A stretch of DNA of 14,796 nucleotides from an uncultured Oscillospiraceae bacterium (GTDB taxonomy: Bacteria; Bacillota; Clostridia; Oscillospirales; Acutalibacteraceae). The stretch's first letter is position 1; every line of letters starts with the position of its first letter. Below are positions 1 through 7,034 of this stretch, in pieces. Location: NCBI GenBank assembly GCA_958354085.1, contig CATWUX010000045.1:1-14796 (forward strand). Reading direction: 5' to 3'. The translations under genes and the position numbers were made by a program. The notes below the pieces were generated by a model. That model ran no database searches. It saw only the letters and a program-made list of their open reading frames with translations, and was not told the DNA's origin.

Positions 1-2
1 TT

Positions 3-857
3 CATTCAGCCAGTGTCTGCAAATCAATTTTGCGCATAACTCTTGACAGTACCTTCATTGGGCTGCTGATATTTACCGCCTGGCCTGTTGTATATTCTAT
101 GTATTTGAGTCTTTGCCAGGTGGCGGTGACTACCGATGGAATTGACGCACAATTTATGGGATTTGTTAACTATGTTGAGGCGTTCCGGGTAGATATAAAC
201 TGGAGCGGATTGCTGGTTAAACAGAGTTTGTACGTGCTGATGTGTACACCGCTGATTATTGTTTTTTCCCTGATCATGGCTTTACTGCTCAATCAGAAAG
301 TTCGCGGCCGTCTCTTTTTCCGGGCTTTGTATTTTTTCCCCGTTATTATTATCAGCGGTCCGGTTATGAAGGAATTGCTCACGAACAATGCCTCAAGCGT
401 GATTACGACGGAAGGCAATACCCTCTATCAAATCTTTTCGGAGATTCCCTATATTGGGGAAGTGATTACCTTCGCGTTCAGCCAGCTGGTCATGATCCTG
501 TGGTATTCCGGCGTACAGGTCTTAATATTCCTGGCGGGTCTGCAAAAGATCGACAAGTCTATGTATGAGGCTGCACGTATCGACGGCGCATCGGGGTGGG
601 AGATTTTCTGGAAACTCACGATTGTCCAGATTAAACCGATGGCTCTGATCAACGCTATTTTTACCATTGTGCAACTAACCGGGTTTACAGATAACGATGT
701 GAATACCTATATCAGTTCGCAGATGTTTGAAAAAGCGGGGAAAATTTATTCTTATTCTTCGGCGCTTGCGTGGAGTAATTTCCTTGTGGTGCTGCTTATC
801 ATCGGTTTGGCCTTCCTGATTTTCCGGAGTAAGCGAGAGAAGGTGGCCAAGGTTTGA
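3..857 (+). CDS. Sugar ABC transporter permease, MalF/UgpA-like (CUT1), 5' end outside window
   Basis: One of two inner-membrane subunits of a carbohydrate ABC importer. The frame is open to the left edge. The first possible start is a TTG at 30 with no ribosome binding site, so the gene most likely begins outside the window. Translation shows several hydrophobic segments; the first includes FIGLLIFTAWPVVYSMYLSL, the usual CUT1 first-helix context, followed by the FxGFVNYxEAF stretch. The EAA loop that docks on the ATPase lies at about 564-640 (YEAARIDGASGWEIFWKLT). About 275-285 residues are visible against roughly 290-310 for the family, so only a short N-terminus is missing. The next permease follows after about 46 bases and is presumably its heterodimer partner. 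No ATPase gene is adjacent, as is common for CUT1 systems in Bacillota that share an MsmX-like ATPase. The family call is firm; the sugar is unknown. Confidence 0.88.
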   Translation, partial: HSASVCKSILRITLDSTFIGLLIFTAWPVVYSMYLSLCQVAVTTDGIDAQFMGFVNYVEAFRVDINWSGLLVKQSLYVLMCTPLIIVFSLIMALLLNQKVRGRLFFRALYFFPVIIISGPVMKELLTNNASSVITTEGNTLYQIFSEIPYIGEVITFAFSQLVMILWYSGVQVLIFLAGLQKIDKSMYEAARIDGASGWEIFWKLTIVQIKPMALINAIFTIVQLTGFTDNDVNTYISSQMFEKAGKIYSYSSALAWSNFLVVLLIIGLAFLIFRSKREKVAKV

Positions 858-885
858 AAATCGCATCTTTTAAATGGTCACAGCG

Positions 886-892
886 AAAGGAG
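886..892 (+). promoter_or_regulatory. Ribosome binding site that decides the start of the second permease
   Basis: AAAGGAG lies 11 bases before ATG 904. It falls inside the reading frame if the upstream ATG 874 were used, which favours the shorter form. Confidence 0.6.
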
Positions 893-903
893 TGGTGATC
901 AAG

Positions 904-1902
904 ATGAACAAGATTGCCCATCCCATCCGGTCGTCTTCGTTCGGGCAAGCAGTGGATAAAGCGGCCGATTCCACACGGAATATGGCATACAAAATGAAAC
1001 TGCGCAAGCGTCTGTTCGGCGCTTTTGATTCGCTCGGTCTTATCAAGAAAATACTCATTTATTTTCTGCTCATCACCATCGGTTTCGTGTATCTGTACCC
1101 GCTGTTATATATGATTATCAACAGCTTGATGACGGTGGATAACTTGATTGATCCGGCTGTTAACTGGGTGCCGACGGCTCTGTATCTGGGAAACTTCAAG
1201 GTGGCTTTTAACGTGTTGGATTTTGGCCGGACGATCGGCTACTCGCTGCTTATTTCGACTGTTTGTGCCGTGGCACAGACCTTGATCGGCGCGATCGCCG
1301 GTTATGGATTCGCACGATTCGAATTCCCCGGCAAAGGGCTGCTGATGGTTCTGCTTGTGGCAACGTTTATCATTCCCGAACAGGTTACCATGGTTCCGCG
1401 GTACATTATGTTCAACGCCTACGGTATGAACAATTCCTTGTGGCCGGTTTTCCTGCCGGCTTTCGTTGGCCAAGGAATCAAGGGCGCTCTCTTTATTCTT
1501 GTCTTTGTCATGTTCTTCAAGACCTATCCCAAGGCGTTCGACGAAGCGGCTGAAATTGACGGCGCCGGTAAGATTCGGGTTTTTCTGGAGATTGCTCTTC
1601 CAATGGCCATACCGGCGTTTGTGGTTTCCTTGATCTTTTCCTTCGTTTGGAACTGGAACGAGACGTTCAATATCTCTTTATACAATAAGGATATTCAGAC
1701 TCTTCCGATGCAGTTGAATATGTTTGTCGAAAAGTATCGGGAGCTGTATCCGACCACGGACGGCAGTGAAGTGAACCGTTTGAATGAAAGCATACGGATG
1801 GCGGCGACGCTCATTACCATTACACCTCTTATTACCCTGTATATCGCTTTGCAGAAACAGTTCGTGGAGAGTATAGAACGCACTGGTATCACCGGTGAAT
1901 AA
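904..1902 (+). CDS. Sugar ABC transporter permease, MalG/UgpE-like (CUT1)
   Basis: Second membrane subunit of the carbohydrate importer. I chose ATG 904 because AAAGGAG at 886-892 precedes it by 11 bases; an in-frame ATG at 874 exists but has no upstream ribosome site. The product is 332 residues. It has a basic N-terminal tail of about 45 residues, longer than typical MalG proteins, then six or so hydrophobic segments. The EAA motif is clear: DEAAEIDGAGKIRVFLEIALP, near 1537-1600. Also typical are GYGFARFEFPGK after the third helix and WNWNETFN late in the protein. The C-terminal part holds an insertion (EKYRELYPTTDGSEVNRLNES) before the last helix, which I have seen in permeases paired with large binding proteins. 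It directly follows the MalF-type permease and is probably cotranscribed with it. Confidence 0.92.
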   Translation: MNKIAHPIRSSSFGQAVDKAADSTRNMAYKMKLRKRLFGAFDSLGLIKKILIYFLLITIGFVYLYPLLYMIINSLMTVDNLIDPAVNWVPTALYLGNFKVAFNVLDFGRTIGYSLLISTVCAVAQTLIGAIAGYGFARFEFPGKGLLMVLLVATFIIPEQVTMVPRYIMFNAYGMNNSLWPVFLPAFVGQGIKGALFILVFVMFFKTYPKAFDEAAEIDGAGKIRVFLEIALPMAIPAFVVSLIFSFVWNWNETFNISLYNKDIQTLPMQLNMFVEKYRELYPTTDGSEVNRLNESIRMAATLITITPLITLYIALQKQFVESIERTGITGE

Positions 1903-1955
1903 GTTAGAATCCTTACCCGAATGTTTGAAATGCAAAGACGGATCAAGGAAAATGA

Positions 1956-1984
1956 TGGAAAATACATGAAAGAGGTAGTATAAT
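1956..1984 (+). promoter_or_regulatory. Candidate sigma-A promoter for the LacI-GH2 unit
   Basis: TGGAAA (1956-1961, 4 of 6 matches to the -35 consensus), a 17-base spacer and a perfect TATAAT (1979-1984) lie in the 222-base gap after the second permease. Transcription would start near 1991 and leave a leader of about 135 bases before the LacI gene. The leader can form a small stem (1996-2002 with 2021-2028, one bulged base). No U-tailed hairpin follows the permease gene, so read-through from the permeases is also possible. Sequence-based prediction only. Confidence 0.5.
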
Positions 1985-2124
1985 AAAACCCAAAGCCTGC
2001 ACCGACCGATATTTACCCGTGTGCCAGGTTCATTTGCAATTTGGCTTTTGAACTTGTTACGTATTTGGTCGATGGCATTTTAAAATAGATTCATTAAGTT
2101 AAAAGGGCGAGGGAGAGCGGTCGG

Positions 2125-3117
2125 ATGAAAAAGATCACATTAAAGGATATCGCAGAAGTCACAGGTTTGAGTATCAATTCGGTTTCACGAGCCCTCAAGG
2201 ACAAGGACAGTATTTCAGCGGAAACGCGGAAGACGGTTCAGCAGGTGGCCAAGGAGATGGGGTATATTCCCAATTCGCTGGCCAGTTCCATGCGTTCGGG
2301 TCGAACCTATAGCATCGCTATCCTACTCGGTGAAATAGTCAACCCATATAACGCTTGCTTGATGAATCATCTGACGACGTATCTTTACGATCGCGGTTAT
2401 ACAACCTTGATGTTTGTTACCAATCAGAGGCGAACCCATGAAATACGGGCTGTGCAGGCGGCTATCGGCAAGAATGTGGATGCCATTATCAATACTACGC
2501 AGCTCAGGCAGGAAAGTTTGGAGCTGATCACGAACCATCATATCCCGTTTGTTCAGATCGGTTTGATCTCCAAGGAGCCGAATTTCTTTCAGGTGAGCAA
2601 AGACGAGTACCATTCGGGATATATAGCCGCCCAGCATTTGCTGTCCAAGGGACACCGCCGCATTCTGCATATTATTTTTCCGGAACAGTTTTTCGCTTTT
2701 TCTCGTGAAAGAATGCGGGGAATCCGTGCAGCTTATGCGGAATACAACGTTCCTTTGGATGAGAACTTGATTTATACGTACTACCGAGAGGATACGATTC
2801 AGCACATTTTGTCCAAAGCCATGACCGAAACGCCCTCTTTTACGGCTGTAATTGCAGGAAACGATGTCTTGGCTTGGCAGGTAGTGGAGACGTTGCAGGA
2901 GAAGGGAATTCGGGTGCCGCAGGACTGCGGCGTTACCGGGTTTGATGACCTGCATTCCTTAATCAACGTTCCGTATGTACTGACCTCTGTGGCCGCCAAT
3001 TTGTCCAATTTGTCCCATCATGCGATCGATATGCTGATGGCTCAGCTCGATCATGAGATTACCACTCCCCAGGTATACACGGAGGAGACGTATCTGGTGG
3101 AAGGAGAAACCACGTAA
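2125..3117 (+). CDS. LacI/GalR-family transcriptional regulator
   Basis: Cytoplasmic DNA-binding regulator of 330 residues, the usual family length. Residues 4-55 form the LacI helix-turn-helix (TLKDIAEVTGLSINSVSRAL, then SAETRKTVQQVAKEMGYIPN), followed by the hinge NSLASSMRSGRT. From about residue 62 comes a periplasmic-binding-protein-like effector domain (SIAILLGEIVNPY, then late markers such as AVIAGNDVLAWQVVETLQEKG and GVTGFDD). A purine-rich GAGGGAG at 2109-2115 precedes ATG 2125. The gene lies just downstream of the permeases and four bases before the GH2 gene, so it most likely controls this sugar locus and responds to an imported sugar. The effector and operator are not identifiable from sequence; repression is inferred from the family. 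Confidence 0.95.
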   Translation: MKKITLKDIAEVTGLSINSVSRALKDKDSISAETRKTVQQVAKEMGYIPNSLASSMRSGRTYSIAILLGEIVNPYNACLMNHLTTYLYDRGYTTLMFVTNQRRTHEIRAVQAAIGKNVDAIINTTQLRQESLELITNHHIPFVQIGLISKEPNFFQVSKDEYHSGYIAAQHLLSKGHRRILHIIFPEQFFAFSRERMRGIRAAYAEYNVPLDENLIYTYYREDTIQHILSKAMTETPSFTAVIAGNDVLAWQVVETLQEKGIRVPQDCGVTGFDDLHSLINVPYVLTSVAANLSNLSHHAIDMLMAQLDHEITTPQVYTEETYLVEGETT

Positions 3118-3120
3118 AGG

Positions 3121-4926
3121 ATGAATGCTATGTTAAGAACAGAATATCCCCGCCCGCAATTTGTGCGTGATCGCTTTATGGTTATTAACGGCACATGGGA
3201 ATTTGCGTATGATGACGCAGGCGTTTCGCTCAAAGATCGCTGGTATCAGGTCGGGAAACAGCTGCCGATGCAGATTGAGGTTCCCTTCGTCTACGAATGC
3301 GCCATGAGCGGTATCGGCTGCCACGAAGAGCAGCATGATACCGTGTTTTACAAGCGCCGCTTTTCTTTGCCTGCGGATTGGGCAGGCCAGCGTATTTTGC
3401 TGCATTTCGGTGCGGTCGATTATCGTGCCAAAATATATGTCAACGGGAATTATGTAGGGGCGCACGAGGGCGGTCACTCCCCGTTTTCCTTCGATATTAC
3501 CGATTGCTTGGTTGACGGTGAACAAGAGATCGCGGTTTGGGTGAACGATCCTCTGAAAGACGAGTCTATCCCGCGGGGAAAGCAGTACTGGAAGCTGCAG
3601 GAGCGCGGCATTTGGTATACCCGTTCCACCGGTATTTGGCAGCCCGTTTGGCTTGAGCCGGTTCCCGATGTCCGGATTGATTCTGTCCGCTTTACTCCGG
3701 AGGTCGATTCCGGCCGCGTTCGCGTTCTGGTGCGCTTTGTGGGCGACTGGACGGATACGGCGCTGCGGCTCCGGCTCTCTCTCCGGGGGGACGAACTGCT
3801 TGAGGAGACGGTGCAGGTCAGAGGCGATTCGTTGGAAATGACCTGTTCGCTGGTACAAAACCAGATTTTTAATACCAACACGCATGATGCCGGGTTATTC
3901 TGGTCCCCGGAGCATCCGAATCTCATTGACGCCTCTCTGGAACTGTTGCGCGGAGACGAGGCGGTGGACAGCGTACTGAGCTATTTCGGTATGCGCAAAG
4001 TGCATACCGAAGACGGCATGATTATGCTGAACAACCGGCCGTACTATATGAAGCTTGTACTGGATCAGGGCTACTGGCCAAACAGCCTGATCACCGCTCC
4101 GGATGACGAAGCGTTTAAAACGGATATTGAGCTGGCCAAGAAAATGGGCTTTAACGGCTGCCGTAAGCACCAGAAAGCCGAGGATCCCCGTTTCCTCTAT
4201 TGGGCGGACAAGCTCGGTTATATTGTGTGGGGAGAAATGGCCGCTGCTTGTGTCTATAACGAGGCCTCCGTGGCGCGAACCACGCGCGAATGGATTGATA
4301 TCGTGGAGCGGGACTATAACCATCCCAGCATTTGCGTGTGGGTACCCCTCAACGAGAGCTGGGGCGTTCCATATATTGCCCGTGATACGCAGCAGCAGGC
4401 TCACAGCATGGCGATGTACTATATGCTCAAGAGTCTGGATACGACCCGACTGGTTGTCAGCAATGACGGCTGGGAGCTGACCCACACGGATATATGCGCG
4501 ATCCACAATTATACCCACGGAGCGTCGCATGAAACGGAAAAATACGCCCATTTCTGCCAGTCGGTCGGCGAGAGGGAAGCGATTCTGCACGATGTGCCGG
4601 CAGGGCGTCCGGCCTATGCGCAGGGATATGAATATCGCGGTGAGCCCATTCTGATCACCGAGTGCGGCGGTATCGCTTTTGATACAAGCCGCCCTGGCGG
4701 ATGGGGCTATACCACAGCTACCTCCCCGGAGGATTATCTGGAGCAGTACCGCCGCGTTATCTCTGCAATTTTGCATTCGCCTGCGGCGTTCGGCTTCTGC
4801 TATACCCAGCTGACGGATGTGGAACAAGAGGTCAACGGTTTGCTGAATTATGACCGGACGCTGAAGTGCGATCTGAATGAAATTAAGAAAATCAATAACG
4901 CTTACAGACCGCGCGGCGTCTATTAA
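3121..4926 (+). CDS. Glycoside hydrolase family 2 enzyme (beta-galactosidase/beta-glucuronidase superfamily), cytoplasmic
   Basis: Retaining exo-glycosidase of 601 residues with the compact GH2 layout: jelly-roll sugar-binding domain (about 1-185, with YPRPQFVRDRF and VPFVYE), immunoglobulin-like domain (about 185-295) and TIM barrel (about 300-600). The acid/base is probably E412 in DYNHPSICVWVPLNESWG, close to GH2 signature 2; the nucleophile is probably E514 in PILITECGG. There is no signal peptide, so it should act in the cytoplasm on imported oligosaccharides. ATG 3121 starts four bases after the LacI stop, suggesting translational coupling; ATG 3130 is an alternative with AGGA at 3118-3121. 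The N-x-K motif that reads the glucuronate carboxylate in bacterial beta-glucuronidases is not seen, so a glucuronidase name is not supported. Substrate is open; a beta-linked galactose, glucose or an arabinopyranoside are all possible in this family. Confidence 0.92.
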   Translation: MNAMLRTEYPRPQFVRDRFMVINGTWEFAYDDAGVSLKDRWYQVGKQLPMQIEVPFVYECAMSGIGCHEEQHDTVFYKRRFSLPADWAGQRILLHFGAVDYRAKIYVNGNYVGAHEGGHSPFSFDITDCLVDGEQEIAVWVNDPLKDESIPRGKQYWKLQERGIWYTRSTGIWQPVWLEPVPDVRIDSVRFTPEVDSGRVRVLVRFVGDWTDTALRLRLSLRGDELLEETVQVRGDSLEMTCSLVQNQIFNTNTHDAGLFWSPEHPNLIDASLELLRGDEAVDSVLSYFGMRKVHTEDGMIMLNNRPYYMKLVLDQGYWPNSLITAPDDEAFKTDIELAKKMGFNGCRKHQKAEDPRFLYWADKLGYIVWGEMAAACVYNEASVARTTREWIDIVERDYNHPSICVWVPLNESWGVPYIARDTQQQAHSMAMYYMLKSLDTTRLVVSNDGWELTHTDICAIHNYTHGASHETEKYAHFCQSVGEREAILHDVPAGRPAYAQGYEYRGEPILITECGGIAFDTSRPGGWGYTTATSPEDYLEQYRRVISAILHSPAAFGFCYTQLTDVEQEVNGLLNYDRTLKCDLNEIKKINNAYRPRGVY

Positions 4927-5005
4927 TGCCCTATTGGTTCTATTCACGATACGGTGGTTATAGCCCGGTTGAAGGTTTTGGACAGTCAAATTTTCAATAT
5001 GTGAC

Positions 5006-5037
5006 TACAGGGGATTTCCGCGGCGAGATCCCCTGTA
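5006..5037 (+). other. 10-bp inverted repeat (RNA hairpin) between GH2 and lipoprotein genes, not a classical terminator
   Basis: TACAGGGGAT (5006-5015) pairs perfectly with ATCCCCTGTA (5028-5037) around a 12-base loop. It is followed on the plus strand by a run of A, not T, so an intrinsic terminator is not supported in either direction. It may protect the 3' end of the upstream message or separate expression of the GH2 gene from the lipoprotein genes. I see no convincing promoter in the rest of the 223-base gap (4927-5149). A short near-palindrome TCACC-G-GGTGA lies at 5044-5054. Confidence 0.6.
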
Positions 5038-5149
5038 AAAAAATCACCGGGTGAAGTGCCCCGTCGTAATCCAGAGAAGCAAAAATGCAATCCGGGAGAA
5101 ATACAAGGATCTGGTATATCCGCATATTCAGAAAGGATGGATACTAACG

Positions 5150-6997
5150 ATGAAAAAGAGCCGTGCCGTCTATTCCGTATCGGCAATTTTTGCAATCATG
5201 ATTTCCTTATGCTCCTGCAGTGGTTTGTCCGCTTCCCATGATGTCGAAATCACGCCGATTGAAAAGCTGAATACCGCAGCAGGCGAGATTAACGATCATG
5301 CGGACGAGTGGGAACTGAGCCAGCTTGAATCCAATTTTCGTCAATACGTTGCCGTTGGTTCCGACAAGTTACGGATCAAAAACGCTATATATCCTCGTAT
5401 TAAAAAGGTGGCGGATGATCGGTATCTGATGTTTTATCAGGATGGTCAAGTCGGGTGGAATATCTACTACTCGATCAGTTCCGACTTGGTCAATTGGGGA
5501 TTGGGCCTCAAGCTCTTTAATTCCACAAAGATTGACGTCAATGGGACGGAAGACGATAAGTGCTATTCCACCTGTGACGCAATTGTACTGGATAACGGCG
5601 ATATTATGGCGGTTGCGTCCTTCCGTTCCAATAAGCATTTCCGCCGCGATAACCGTTTCAACGGTTTGGCCATGCGGAAAAGCTCGGACGGCGGCCAGAC
5701 CTGGAGCGATGAAAAGGTGATCTATACGGGTTCCAACTGGGAGCCGTCTCTTCTGCAGCTTCCCAGCGGGGAAATTCAGGTGTATTTCACCCACTCGGCT
5801 CCGAAAAACCAACCCCAAATCGAAGCCGGCGTACCCACCAGCAAGATCGTAGCTTCCTCGGGAACAGCGATTATTCGCTCGAAGGATTACGGTGAAACGT
5901 GGGATCCGTACGTGACGGAGCCGCCTTATGCAGCGTGGCGCGTCTGCCAACAGTATACCCACACGACAAACGGCATCAAGGTTTTTACCGATCAGATGCC
6001 GGTTGCCATCCTGCTGAATAACACCAATACCATCGCGCTTGCCACCGAGTCAAAATTTGTCCGTGATGATAAAGAGGTTTATTACATCACGATGGGGTAT
6101 AACGACGACAACTGGGCGACCGCGCTCGGCATCGATGAGGAGGGCCCGACGGATAAGCAGGCCAATATGTATCTGGGAGCGGCTCCGTATATCCGGCAGT
6201 TCCCATCGGGAGAGACCGTGCTTGCCAACAACCGGAATTCTGTTTTCCAAATGCGTCTGGGCGACTCTCTTGCGAGAAATTTCCGCGATCCGATAGAGCC
6301 TCTGCAAGGAACGGGTTATTGGGGGTCGCTGGAATTGATCGGATCTCACACCATGGTGGGGACGATGGCCAATGCGAAAAAAGTGAATAATGTCAATCAA
6401 AACGCCTTAATGATCAGCCAGAATATCCTCAATCATCGGATCAACGTGCCGAAAGCGAAAATCAAGGTGGACGGTGACAACCGGGATTGGGCGGATTATA
6501 CCGACGCTTTCTTTGTCGGAAGCGAAAGTCAGGCGCAGACCGCTGTGCGTGTCGCCCGCGGCGATAAAAATCTCTATTTCCTGGTGGAAACGCTGGATTC
6601 CGTGGTGACGGTCAAGGACGGCGTGGAGCTGTATCTTGGAGATTGGGCTTCCGAGGTTTTGGATGAGAACACCCTGAAGCTGAAAGTCGGCTCCGGAGGA
6701 CTGATGGAGGCCGGTCGATTTGACGGCCGAAATTTTGCGGCACTGAGTGAATCGGACATGAAAGCGATTCAAGCGAAAGTCCTTGTCAAGGGAACCACGG
6801 ACAACGATGACGATGAGGACACCGGTTATCTGGTAGAAGTTGCCGTTCCGCGTTCCTTGCTCAAAATTTCGGACAATCAGCTGCGCTGCAACGTCATTCT
6901 CAAAAATCAGGAAAAGGACGGCCGTGTGATAGAGGATAAAATCGGCACCGTTCGCTGGAATGCCCCGAGCGAATGGATGCCCTTGACCGTCGGTTAA
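5150..6997 (+). CDS. Surface lipoprotein 1: BNR/Asp-box beta-propeller (sialidase or GH93-like) with CBM9-like domain
   Basis: Predicted extracellular membrane-anchored protein of 615 residues. ATG 5150 is chosen because it starts a lipoprotein signal peptide (KKSR, hydrophobic stretch, lipobox LCSC with C23) and has AAAGGA at 5132-5137; an in-frame extension to GTG 5051 adds a charged, signal-less leader. The propeller (about 60-425) carries two Asp boxes, SSDGGQTW (178-185) and SKDYGETW (244-251). Residues shared by all three paralogues include PR83(I/L)KK, SFR159S, NWE198P, E300SK, R369LGD and WGSLE395. The WEPxxLQLPSGEIQVYFT stretch resembles sialidase-like and GH93 exo-arabinanase proteins as I remember them. 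The C-terminus (about 436-615) looks CBM9-like: KVDGDNRDW, NLYFLVETLD, and an acidic DNDDDEDTGYLVEVAVPRS. Enzymatic activity and substrate are unproven. Confidence 0.85.
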   Translation: MKKSRAVYSVSAIFAIMISLCSCSGLSASHDVEITPIEKLNTAAGEINDHADEWELSQLESNFRQYVAVGSDKLRIKNAIYPRIKKVADDRYLMFYQDGQVGWNIYYSISSDLVNWGLGLKLFNSTKIDVNGTEDDKCYSTCDAIVLDNGDIMAVASFRSNKHFRRDNRFNGLAMRKSSDGGQTWSDEKVIYTGSNWEPSLLQLPSGEIQVYFTHSAPKNQPQIEAGVPTSKIVASSGTAIIRSKDYGETWDPYVTEPPYAAWRVCQQYTHTTNGIKVFTDQMPVAILLNNTNTIALATESKFVRDDKEVYYITMGYNDDNWATALGIDEEGPTDKQANMYLGAAPYIRQFPSGETVLANNRNSVFQMRLGDSLARNFRDPIEPLQGTGYWGSLELIGSHTMVGTMANAKKVNNVNQNALMISQNILNHRINVPKAKIKVDGDNRDWADYTDAFFVGSESQAQTAVRVARGDKNLYFLVETLDSVVTVKDGVELYLGDWASEVLDENTLKLKVGSGGLMEAGRFDGRNFAALSESDMKAIQAKVLVKGTTDNDDDEDTGYLVEVAVPRSLLKISDNQLRCNVILKNQEKDGRVIEDKIGTVRWNAPSEWMPLTVG

Positions 6998-7034
6998 CCC
7001 TTGCAAACTCTACAAAAGGAAAGGAATTCTTCCC

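Noticed and set aside
3133..4989. Long minus-strand open frames opposite the GH2 gene
   Set aside because: They mirror the codon pattern of a gene with clear catalytic motifs and show no family resemblance themselves.
5006..5043. Intrinsic terminator after the GH2 gene
   Set aside because: The stem is strong but followed by A residues on the plus strand; on the minus strand the T-run precedes the stem, so neither direction fits.
5051..5149. In-frame upstream extension of lipoprotein 1 from GTG 5051
   Set aside because: It would bury the lipoprotein signal peptide behind 33 charged residues and lacks a ribosome site; ATG 5150 fits better.
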